A DNA stretch of 64,000 bases, taken from positions 68,137,807 through 68,201,806 of the forward strand of contig NC_088204.1 of NCBI RefSeq assembly GCF_037126465.1, read 5' to 3'. The stretch is from Ornithodoros turicata. Lineage: Eukaryota > Arthropoda > Arachnida > Ixodida > Argasidae. A program made the translations under genes and the position numbers. The notes under the pieces were generated by a model. That model did no database searches and had not been told where the DNA came from. It was given only the letters and a program-made list of their open reading frames with translations. This document shows, piece by piece, positions 42,228 to 52,200 of this stretch (the first letter of the stretch is position 1; each line of letters starts with the position of its first letter).

Positions 42228-42616
42228 AATTCCAACTCGGTATTGTGGCCTCAAGACTGTGCGACATCTGCAAAGTGCCCCAGGACACGTTACACGTACT
42301 TATACAGTGCCCAGAACAAGCAGACGCAAGGGAAAGACTGTCCCATGCACTTCAAACACTGGACAAAAGACCATTCTCTTACTGCAAAGTAATGGGAAGA
42401 TGGCCTACAAGGGAACAAGACATGAAGGCACTCAAGGCATTGTGTGTCTACCTAAAAGAAAGCGGTATACACTGCCGCTACTAACAGGAACACATATCAT
42501 AACCCTCAAAACTACCTAAATGAGATGGAGCTGCAGGCGCCCTTAGGGCAGCCACCCTGCTCCAAGTCTTTCCCCTGATTTTTTTTTTTCAGTTAATTAC
42601 TACTACTACTACTAGT
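42228..42616 (+). pseudogene. LINE 3' end with CCHC-like motif and (TAC)n tail
   Basis: LCDICKVPQDTLHVLIQCPE is the C-x-x-C...H...C motif that closes ORF2 in R1/I/Jockey-type LINEs. About 50 residues and a stop follow, then a (TAC)n tail at 42598-42614. Only the last part of ORF2 is present. Confidence 0.65.
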
Positions 42617-42720
42617 CGTGGTATTCAGCAATGTTTGGCACGTTTGTTTATGAAACTACCTTAATATGCCTATGAATGCTTGGGCATAAACCTTATGCTT
42701 TGCACAGGAAATTCAGATAT

Positions 42721-42935
42721 GACTAGGTATGACATGAAAGGGCCGAACGGCAGTAAAGCACTTCCAAAGGACTAGAATGAGATTAAGTATGTGATATAAA
42801 GGCCATATGACGGTAATAACATATCGACTAGAAAAATGTGCACTACGAAGGTAAATGGCGGTAACGACAGTTCAAAATGACTAGGGGTAGAGTGAATATG
42901 TCATAAAATGAGGTCTCGTGGTCAAAGCTCCAACA
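42721..42935. repeat. Degenerate 50-bp tandem repeat
   Basis: Four units starting GACTAG at 42721, 42770, 42826 and 42879, each with AAAGGcC/AAATGGCGGTAA-like centres. Degenerate, non-coding. Confidence 0.55.
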
Positions 42936-42939
42936 CCAA

Positions 42940-43735
42940 AGCATCACAAGTCCAGTTGGAAAGGCAAGTTTGAAGCAGTCAACCAGGAAAGTGAGCAGAG
43001 TGCATTACTGGTTGTTGAATATGAGCAACCTTGACAATTTCTTTCGCAGGTGAGGCCTGGCTGTCACCTTCTCTGTATATTCTTTGGCAAGGTGGTACAG
43101 TCAGATCCTGCTGCAGCACTGGGAAACTTCTTTGATCAGACGGATCACATGGTTTTCATTTGGGCTGCATTCAAACATATGTTGTCGCAAACTTAAGCAG
43201 GAAGAATAAAGAGTAGACATTCGAGGTTGAAAAATTATTTATTGTCTCTAAGTAAACATGCTGGAACGCAGCAAAAAGACATGTGGCTGGTGTGTTCGTA
43301 TATCCCACTAATATGAGTTTGTAAGGCAAAACTTTCATGCAATACCTTTTTTTCTTTATATGCTTTGCCCATCTTAGTATTGTCCTATGCAATATGGAGT
43401 GGCTTTTAACTGCATATGAATGCATAATTCAGGAGTGTTTTCATATATTGGACTAGCTGCAGCATTAAGGTGCCCTTCATGCAGTACAATCAGCAACCAT
43501 CGCTTGAAACTAGGGAACACGATTCATAGAGGCCATGCAAATACATATTACTTTCAACTCTGCATGCTTTTTGTACACTGCGTAACGTAACATACTGTTG
43601 CCCGAGCGAATTTGTTTTGTGTGTTAAAAGTGTATTCTTAGAGGTGCATACTTGCAGCAAGTTTAGTGAATTTTTCATACATGTATGTTCAACCAGCTTT
43701 TCGTGCATATAAATCCGGCCTCTACATATGACTCA
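42940..43735. other. No gene recognised left of gypsy
   Basis: AT-rich. TTTCTTTCGCAG at about 43042-43053 is a plausible splice acceptor, but no recognisable exon follows. The right edge may belong to the same locus as the THAP relic at 47821, since the gypsy element separates them. Confidence 0.35.
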
Positions 43736-43741
43736 TGCATT

Positions 43742-43877
43742 TGTAGCAGACAGCGAGTCGGAAACCAAGATGTTTATTTGATGGCTACGAACTGAAGAAT
43801 ACCGGCACGGAAGCCGGGTGTTAAATTCCGCGGGCCGCGCGCTGGGAGGTCGGCGCGATGGCACTGCGGCCGCTACA
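43742..43877 (-). repeat. Gypsy 3' LTR (minus strand)
   Basis: 136 bp, complete, TG...CA. In plus orientation it runs TGTAGCAGACAGCGAGTCGG to GCGGCCGCTACA. Confidence 0.85.
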
Positions 43878-43889
43878 TTGCCTCCCCCG

Positions 43890-46650
43890 CTAGAGGCAGC
43901 TTGGTGCTGACTGACCAGGTGACTGTCTCTGGTTTTCGCTGGGGGGGGGGGGGGGTTGCGGGGTGGTGTTGCTGGGTGACATGTAAAAGGAAACTTCAGG
44001 CTGGTCGGCGACGGACCGGTTCTCTATGAGGGCGGGCTTCACACGATCGACGCTTACTGTGTGAGCCTTGCCGTGCACGCTGACGCGAATGTTCTTGCCG
44101 GCGCGGCCCAGAACGAGGTGGGGACCGGTGTAGAAGGGCGTGAGTGGCTTGCGTACGGCGTCTGTACGGATGAAAACGTGGGTAGCGTCGTCCAGGGCTT
44201 GGGAGACGTATGGCTTCTGGGACGACGCGGTACGGGGCGGAACGGGGCGGATGAGGTCAAAGCTGTGTCGCAGGCGTTGTAGGAAGTCCGGAGCCGTGAC
44301 ACGGGTCGCGTCAGGACTGCTGGGGAACAAATTCTCCAGGCAGATGGAGGGTACGTCCGTAGAGCAGTTCCGCCGAGCTGCACCCGAGGTCGGACTTGAG
44401 GGAGGTACGAATGCCGAGGAGGGCGAGTGGAAGATGGTCTGTCCAATGAGCTCCGTCTTCGAACGCCGTTAGAGCAGCCTTAAGGGTGCGGTGCAGCCGC
44501 TCGACAAGGCCGTTGGACGCAGGGTGGTAAGACGTCGTACGTATGCGGGACGTGCGGATGAGCCGCGTGAAGGATGAAAAGAGATTGCTCTCGAATTGGC
44601 GGCCGCGGTCTGTGGTTACTTGACTAGGAACGCCGACACGTGCGACCCATGTAGCGAGGAAAGCTGAAGCCACAGTCTCGGCGGTGGAGTCAGGGATGTG
44701 CGTGGCCTCAGGCCACCTGGTGTACCTGTCCACGGCTGTTAAGATGAAGCGACACCCGGCTGAGACAGGGAGGGGGCCGACAATCAACGTGCACGACGTC
44801 GAAACGTGCGTCCGGGAGGTCGAACTCGCCATGAGGTGACACGGTATGGCGGTGGACCGTTGGCACGGAATGCATGTGCGGACCCAAGTTGTAATGTCTC
44901 TGTGCATGGATGGCCAAACATAGCGCTCAGCAACAAGGCGTTTGGTGGCGCGTATCCCTGGGTGCGCCAGGTCGTGCAAGGCCGCAAAGACCGGTCAGCG
45001 GTACGCTTCGGGAACAAAAGGCCTCGGCTGCGCTGTCGAGGAGTCACAGCAAAGTAGGAAGTCACATCCAGGAATCGGAATGTCCGTGAACTTCAGAGAT
45101 GAGTTGCCCCGCTCACGCAAGCGCTGTAGCTCGTGGTCAGCGGCTTTGGCGGCGGCGAGGGCCTCGGGAGACAGTGGGGAGGCGGATACAGCTTCCACAC
45201 GGCTGAGAGCGTCGGTAGGGCCGTTCTCGGTGCCGTTGACATGCTGCACGTCGGTGGAAAACTCAGCAAGAAACGATAGGTGACGTATCTCTCGGCTGGG
45301 AGAGTAGCGTGTGCTGGCCGAGGTGAACGCGTACGTGAGGGGCTTATGATCCGTTAGGATCGTGAATCTGCGGCCCTCCAGAAAGTGGCGGAAGTGACGC
45401 ACGGCGAGATAGGCGGCCAGCAGTTCGCTGCCGAAGGTACTGTACTTCTCTGGAGGCTTGAGGCCTTTGGAGAAAAAAGCAACTGGTCGCCAAGCGCCGT
45501 CTACCCTCTGCTGGAGAACACCGCCGCCGACTATTCCGGATGCATCGATCATGAGGGTCGTGCTTGAGATGGTAGAGCATGGTCGACCGTGACAAGTCCT
45601 CCTTGATCTGAAGGAACGCGGCGTGAGCTTCAGGGTTCCACGGTAGCACCGACGAAGCAGCCGTATTCCCACGGAGGAGTTCTTCGAGAGGGTGAAGGGT
45701 TTCGGCGCAGTGAGGAATAAAGCTCCGATAAAAATTAACAAGGCCGAGAAAACGGCGCAGTTGACGCAGAGACTGAGGCTGGGGATAGTTGGTAACTGCG
45801 TCCACTTTGGTGGGGAGTGGAGCTATACCCTCGGCCGTGACCTGATGTCCGAGGAACTCGGTGGCGGAAACTCCAAATTCGCACTTTTGCACGTTAGCCA
45901 CGATACCGTGGGCTGCGAGGCGCTGGAAAAGCAGGCGCAGGTGTTGCTCGTGCAGTTCAGGGGAAGGGCTGGCAACAAGTAGGTCGTCTATATAGGCGAA
46001 GACGAATCGGAGCCCGCGAACGACCGAGTCAATGAACCGCTGGAATGTCTGAGCCGCATTGCGCAGCCCAAAGGGCATGCGCGGGAACTCAAACAAACCG
46101 AACGGGGTGGTGGTGGCGGTTTTCTTGACATCCTCAGGTGCGACCGGAATCGATGGTATGCTTTCATGAGGTCTATCTTGCTGAAGATGGTAGAGCCGTG
46201 CAGGTTGACGATGAAATCCTGAAGACGGGGGAGAGGGTACCGGTCGGGGACTGTGACGAGGTTCAGGGCGCGGTAGTCGCCGCATGGGCGCCAGTCCCCC
46301 GTCTTCTTCGGCACCATATGCAATGCAGATGACCTGTCGCTGGAGGAAGGCCGTGTGACGCCCATCGCGAGCATGTGATCGAATTCGCTACGCGCGATCT
46401 TGAGCTTTTCTGGGGCCAGTCGACGAGGGCGGGCGAAAACAGGGGCTCCCGTCGTGTTGATGTAATGCACGACGTCGTGGGCCACCGGTTGCGACCAGTC
46501 GGGTGGCTGGGTAAGGGAAGGGAATTGCTTCAATATCGCTGCATATGGGGGGAGCAAAGCGGAGAGGTTGTGCCTGTGGCGGGCGAGGCGTCGGTAACCG
46601 TGAACGCCTGGACGGACAGCTGGGTGCAAGAGTCGACTAGGACTAGGCGC
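43890..46650 (-). pseudogene. Gypsy pol: RT, RNase H, integrase
   Basis: [74 protein letters not shown]. RNase H: LMIDASGIVGGGVLQQ, GSELLAAYLAVRHF, LTDHKPLTYAF. Integrase: HDLAHPGIRATKRLV, CIPCQRS, TAVDRYTRWPEATHIP, VTTDRGRQFESNLF, TTSYHPASNGLVERLHRTLK. C-terminal: PFYTGPHLVLGR, VSVDRVKPA. Frame breaks near 46140, 45600, 44990, 44780 and 44440. Related to the unit-A gypsy but clearly a different lineage or age. Confidence 0.88.
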
Positions 46651-46662
46651 TTGCGGCCTACG

Positions 46663-47686
46663 TCAACCAGGAAACGAAAATGCAGCAAGAAGTCGGCTCC
46701 CAAGATAGGTCTGTCCACGGCGGCGACTAAAAACAGCCAGGGATCGGCGAAGCCCCAGATCGATGGTAAGGGACTGTTGTCGATAGACGGGGATGCCGGT
46801 ATTATTCACAGCGGTTAGATGGAACATGGCTTTACGGCGGCGATCGGCAGCCGCGGCTGGTAGGATACTGACTTCTGCGCCGGTATCTATAGAGTCGGCT
46901 GCTGTCAGGAGTGGAACCGGACGCACCCGTTGCCGGCCTCCGGGAAGGTTTCCCCGCCAGCTGCACAGGAGTATACAGTGCTGCGCTTCAACGCCATACC
47001 GCCTGTGGTAGCGACAATAACCTGTACGGTCTCCTGGAGGTGCCTCGCGAGAACGCTGAGGGGAGCGCCGTAGGCTGGGGAACGACGTGGAGATGGATCG
47101 CAACGTCGGGGTCGGGGATTTCGAGGAGCGAGTGCTGACGCCACCATGGTGGACAGACGCTTTCAAGCAATTGCCCAAGAGTGTTGGGAGCAGGCATCTG
47201 CGGAAGAGGGGCGGTGCAGACGGGAAGGGCAGGAGGCGGGGTCACGGTAGGAATCGCGGAAACGACGGGAGTAGGTGACGATACCCCCATAATTTTGTCT
47301 GCGTGCGCTGCTAAATCTTGGAGCGGTAGAGTGGCAGCCGTGGCGAGGATCATTTGCACGCTGGAGGGTAGCCGTTGTAGGAATAATTCCTTAAGGAGAG
47401 CAGGGTCGAACGTAGAGGCTCGCTCGCCAAGAAGATTCTGCATGTGACGCAGCAGCTGGCTAGGGCGCCCGTCTCCCAACTCTTCTGCAGTAAGCAGCTG
47501 CTGCAGTTTTTGGCGCTCCGACGCGGTTGTACGGTCAAGAATGGCCTTCTTGACAGTATCGTACGGGTTGCTCGGCGGCGGAGCGGAAAGTACGTCGATT
47601 ATCTGGGAGGCGATGTCGTGAGGCAGAACGCTGACGACGTGGCGGAACTGGGTCAGCTGGCTGGTGATTCCTGCCAGGGCAAAGTG
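46663..47686 (-). pseudogene. Gypsy gag (5'-truncated), zinc knuckle and protease
   Basis: Gag core FALAGITSQLTQFRHVVSVL through QLLRHMQNLLGE and LLKELFLQRLP. Then a zinc-binding YCRYHRRYGVEAQHC and the aspartic protease motif DSIDTGAEVSILPA near 46870-46900, with [13 protein letters not shown] further on. One frameshift lies between gag and protease. Gag begins inside the protein because of the LTR fusion at about 47687. Confidence 0.8.
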
Positions 47687-47816
47687 GAGTCGGAAACCAA
47701 CATATTTATTTGAAGCCGTCTGGCTACGAACTGAAGAATACCGGCACGGAGGCCGGTTATTAAATTCCGCGGGGCGCGCGCTGGGAGGTCGGCGCAATGG
47801 CGCTGCGGCCGCTACA
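47687..47816 (-). repeat. Gypsy 5' LTR, inner end deleted
   Basis: Matches the 3' LTR from GAGTCGGAAACC to GCTACA but lacks the innermost 13 bp and the primer site; gag follows without a gap. Confidence 0.8.
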
Positions 47817-47820
47817 CATT

Positions 47821-48000
47821 ATTACTTTCTGGAGGTGCTCTGGGAAGTCGAACTTGGTGGGCACAGCGTCAGGCCTCAAACGAACGGTCTGCCACGTTCT
47901 GCCGAAGCACCTGTTTTTAAAATGTTTGCTGCAAACCACTGATATGTCCTCGACGGCGTCCAGTCCTTTCGCCTGACATTGACCACCCACTTTTTTAAAA
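47821..48000 (-). pseudogene. THAP-domain relic next to gypsy
   Basis: Minus-strand reading: FPHSRPELLKKWVVNVRRKD, WTPS, a one-base frame change near 47955, then VVCSKHFKNRCF, VRLRPDAVPTKFDFPEHLQK. This covers the C-x-x-H end and the AVPTxF box of a THAP DNA-binding domain; the first cysteine pair was not found upstream. The gypsy element is inserted immediately downstream of the domain. Origin could be a host THAP gene or a P-type transposon. Confidence 0.7.
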
Positions 48001-48099
48001 GTTCTGGGCGGCTGTGAGGGAACCTGCTTTGAATAATTTATGCCATGAATTACGGCAGGGATGACAAGGCTGATCCAGGCAAGCAATCGGCGATACCTT

Positions 48100-48830
48100 G
48101 ACCAACAAACTCAGCGGTAGATCCCACACCTGACAAGCGCACTTCAACGCCTGCTGCGTGCCGAGACCATATGCGTGAACTGCAGGAAGTCTGGACTATT
48201 ACAATGACTCTATCCAGATAACGTACTGCTTAAAGTTTAACGTTTAGATCTTGAGATACGAGTCACAAAGTGCCGCGCACGTGCTTCAACAGCAACGTTT
48301 TGTCGCCCCGCTCCTGGACTAATAGATAACATTTATTTGTAAAACTAAGTCACTTACTTGTGAAATGTCGTCCCCGGTGCCTTGCCAGTACGGGCAGCGC
48401 ACCCATAACCACAGCAGGCGGGCATGACACCACAAAAATGCTACGCAAAGGCGTATGCAGAATATGCAGCTGAGTCGCGGACGGCAATATTTTGAGCTTC
48501 GGAAGATGGCGGCCGGTGACCGTACGGTTGCACCCTCAGTCCGCTATCCAGCCTATTACTATAGAGATCAGTGGTTCTATGTTGAATCTGAGTCATTTCC
48601 AATGAAATGCTTTTGTCCGGATGCCTTATTTGGTGAATTCATAAATAGCGCAATAGCAATAATAACCCAGAAAGTGGCGTGCGAATAAACGGCAATGGAC
48701 TTTTTTCACAACGCTTCTGCGCATGCTCTGTGACCCTGACGGCGCCGAAGAAGGATCCCTTTATATTCGCTTTGCTTTGGCGCGCGCCGATCGTGTTTCG
48801 CTTTGACACCCGCTAGGATACGATGCGAGT
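48100..48830. other. Flank of Kunitz unit C, partly duplicated upstream of B
   Basis: No gene seen in 48100-48450. From about 48560 the sequence follows 28280-28620 (CATTTCCAAT, AATAGCGCAATAGCAATAAT, GCATGCTCTGTGACCCTGAC), marking the upstream extent of the B/C duplication. Confidence 0.6.
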
Positions 48831-49040
48831 GCGAAGAAGGTCCATTGGTTCCGGTAATGCACAGTTAATTACTTCGCCTCGCAAAACGGACAGCTTTTTT
48901 TCCGCTAACAATTTGATCATGCACAATGCTGATCGATCGGTGGTAAACATCAAGTACCCGTCTCACTAATCATCCCAAAAGCAATAGCTCATTCACCATG
49001 CAACCGGAAACCGGAAACTTACTGTTTTCGAGGAACCTGC

Positions 49041-49048
49041 TATAAAAG
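49041..49048 (+). promoter_or_regulatory. TATA box of Kunitz gene C
   Basis: TATAAAAG 216 bp before the start codon, in the same conserved block as units A and B. Confidence 0.75.
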
Positions 49049-49256
49049 CATCATTGTTTATAGAGCAGGAAACATGACATCTGTACAGACTAACAAATAC
49101 TCGCGTAAGGTTCCGTAAACTGTTAATTACGCAATTGTGTGGAACTCGCGTAAGCACAGCGTTTTGTTTCCGTGCCTTTAGCCTTAAGCCTACCGCTGTG
49201 GACGAACGGTCAGTTTTTTTTTCGTTCTTCATCGAAGGTGTCCATTCGTCCCAGCC

Positions 49257-52200
49257 ATGCAGTCAACGATCCTTCTCTTCGCTTTCCTGCTTCTTGTGAG
49301 CGCGATCCACGTACACGAAGCTAGGGACCGTGAGTATATCTGTTGTACAGTACTTTATAGGTTATAACATCAAGCATATATAGCTTTAATAAATAGTAAT
49401 AAATAGTAATAAATAATAGCTTTAATAAATAAATAAATAAATATATAGGATACTTTCAAAAGGCTCACCCAATAAGAAAGAAAGAATGTACGCAAGAAGG
49501 AAAAAGATAGCTAGAGGAGTAATTGATGTTTCTGTTTGTCATCACCCCCGCCGTCCCCACCGGTGCCTGTACACAGGAATTTCCCTACACCCCCTCCCCA
49601 GGGGGGGGGGGGGCGTACACACTCCCTGCATTTTTGCAACACCTCCCTGAAATTTCTCAGGTGACCCCACCCAGCTCGGCCACCAACACGTTCTAGTAGT
49701 GAGTCCGGCGCAGCGAATTACATCCTATACTGTCAAACTTATGTTGTAGGACCACAGTCATGCAGATGATCGTACCACTCATTTGTCCAAAATCATTTGA
49801 AAGTCACTGTTCAACGCATATATTGCGCGCATATACGAGCAAAAATGCGTGCAGGCACGCAAACTCATGGATCATCAAGAACCATTTGCATCCCAATTAA
49901 ATCAAGCAAGGTATTCTGCTTTTTTCGTCTAAGGTTTCCACCCTTGGTTGCTAGGTATTCATTGAGCTTCGTGAGACAATGTGCTAGTCTTTTCTTTGTC
50001 GGTCATGCAATTATGCACCTTAATGTTGAAATGCCGTTAATAATGAATCTATATTCTGTGTTCTAACGTAATAACACGTACAGATAAAACCGGAAAGCTG
50101 TGCAGATATGTCACCATTGTGCCACGATTCTTTCCGTGTCTAAGAAAAATTCCGTAAGTGGAACCTTCACCAAGCATACCCCCCCCCCCCCCCTTTGAAA
50201 GTTCGGCACCCCCCCAGCAGTGAATTTCTGGGGAAATCACTGCCTGTACATTTGACCGGAGCTTGTCCCAGATGTTCGCAACAACAACTACTACTACTAC
50301 ATGAATAACAATGGGATGAGGTGTTTCATCCCAACAATTGTTCGCGTAATCAACACAACACACAGAAAGGTGCAGGAACGAATGGCATGCAGTGTGGACT
50401 CTTTCGTGCCCATTCGAAGACGTTACTGGCGACTGCACAGAACGCTGTGTGTCCTTTCGAACATGTGTCTGACAACACCGAAAAAGAAAATACGTCGAGG
50501 AGAGCGGGTTCTAAAAGTCCTCAAGTTATAGGACTAAAGAGTCTGACACCTGCCTTTGATACTGTTGTGCCTAATATGTATCGCGAACTAAAGAGTACAG
50601 ACATGAATGATGGAAACTTGTGATTTTGGATCACTCTCGGTGCCGGTATAATCATACCGGTTGCCAAGGCAACCGGGTACAATGTTTCCGAAAGATAAAA
50701 TCCAGAAAAAATTACCTGGAAGCCGTAGACAAAAAAAAAAAAAAAAAAAACTTCCCGCGAGGCACGCTACCAACGGGAAAAAAATAGGGTTTAGTTGCCT
50801 TTCACAAATTTGGGGGAGGGGGGTAAAACCCGGGTGCTGTTCATGATGAGTGTGTTGTTTCGTGGTAGTGAAAGCGGTGGTAAGGAGGTTACACAGCAAT
50901 GCCCGCACACACACACACACGCACGCACACACACACACAAATAAAACACATCAAGCATACGAGTATAGTGCCAAATGCGCAATTGCTTGCGAACATCTTC
51001 CAGCAGAGAGAGGCATGGACCTGTCCCATGAAAAGACTGTGTTTCTGCCCTTCACACGCCGTCATTTGAGAAACCTTCAGCTCTACATAAGTGGGGCACC
51101 CATTGAGGAGCGTTACGCACCACCGGCTCCTTGGTCTCATCCTCGACCGCAGCTTATCGTGGAGAGCAGAAGTTCGCTGCTTGAAAGACAGAGCAGAGTC
51201 CCGACTGAATGTTCTGCGCTACCTCTGTGGTACCCGGTGGGGGCTCACTTCTAGGGCTCTTTTCGTATTTCACCGGTCCCTTGTACGTCATGTGTTGGCT
51301 TACCACCTTCCAGTACTTCATCATCTCTGCCCACATCTGAGCAACTGCTGGAGACCATTCTTGCGAAGAGCATCAAGACGTGCCTTGGCGTCCACAAGTC
51401 CGCATCAACTGCTCTTGTCTTCGCGGAAGCCAAAGAGCCACCTGTACCCATCATGAGGCTCGATCAGACTCTTAGCCACTATATGAGGCTGGCTACTTGC
51501 CACCATCGACACCCCTTAGTGCGCGCTTTGATTCGTCGTCCAGCGTCTGGGTACAGCCAAGCCGTTCTTGCCCACCGAAGCATCATCCCCAAGCACAAAC
51601 CTCTGCCGAAGCACCCTGACCCACTCTGGGCCCTGCCAACACCCTCTGTCCGTGTCGACGTACCTGGAGTTTCCTCGAAGAAACCTGCGTCGACTGTCCC
51701 GCTACACCTACTCTACCCCTTTCCTGTTTCGTGTTTTTGTTTGTTTGTTTGTTTGTTCATCTCTTTTTCCTAGCTCACCTTTTTTTTTCTCACCCACAAA
51801 CGCGTTTTGGAGTAGCCAGTTCTGACTGGGTCGGGACTAACCCCTCCACATTTTTGTTTCTTTTCAATCCCATCCAATCCAGCTTCCATTTTGGCACTCG
51901 TAATCCTGCATTGCGATAGTTTAATTCGTTGTGAACCTAGAAGATGCGTACATGTTCACGTCCTTGCAATGTGTGTGAATTCCGCCATACAAATGAGCCG
52001 AAACAAGCAGTACGCACTGTTCGAGCGCAGAAACGACACCACCTTCGCCTTATCTGGGTCGGAGAGCGGTCTATCTGGCCAACAGATTAGCTCCTGCACC
52101 AATCAGCTCCATCGCTCCAAAGCACATGGCCCTCTCACATGGATTGCCTGTCGCTCTTTCGCTCTTTCTGTGCTCGAAAAATGCGTAGTTCCTGTTTTGG

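Larger units (their letters stand above)
43742..47816 (-). mobile_element. Ty3/gypsy LTR retrotransposon, minus strand
   Basis: Bounded by exact 4-bp duplicates CATT (43738-43741 and 47817-47820). LTR ends are TGTAGC...GCTACA. On the minus strand: gag, zinc knuckle, protease, RT, RNase H, integrase, C-terminal region, purine tract (GCGGGGGAGGCAA) and 3' LTR. The 5' LTR is fused directly to the middle of gag, so the PBS and gag start are deleted. Several frameshifts in pol make it inactive. Confidence 0.9.

Noticed and set aside
42721..42935. CRISPR array
   Set aside because: Repeats are degenerate, the spacers are not distinct from the repeats, and the DNA is animal nuclear.
44140..47447. 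Several plus-strand open frames of 70-150 codons
   Set aside because: All are antisense shadows of the GC-rich gypsy coding region.
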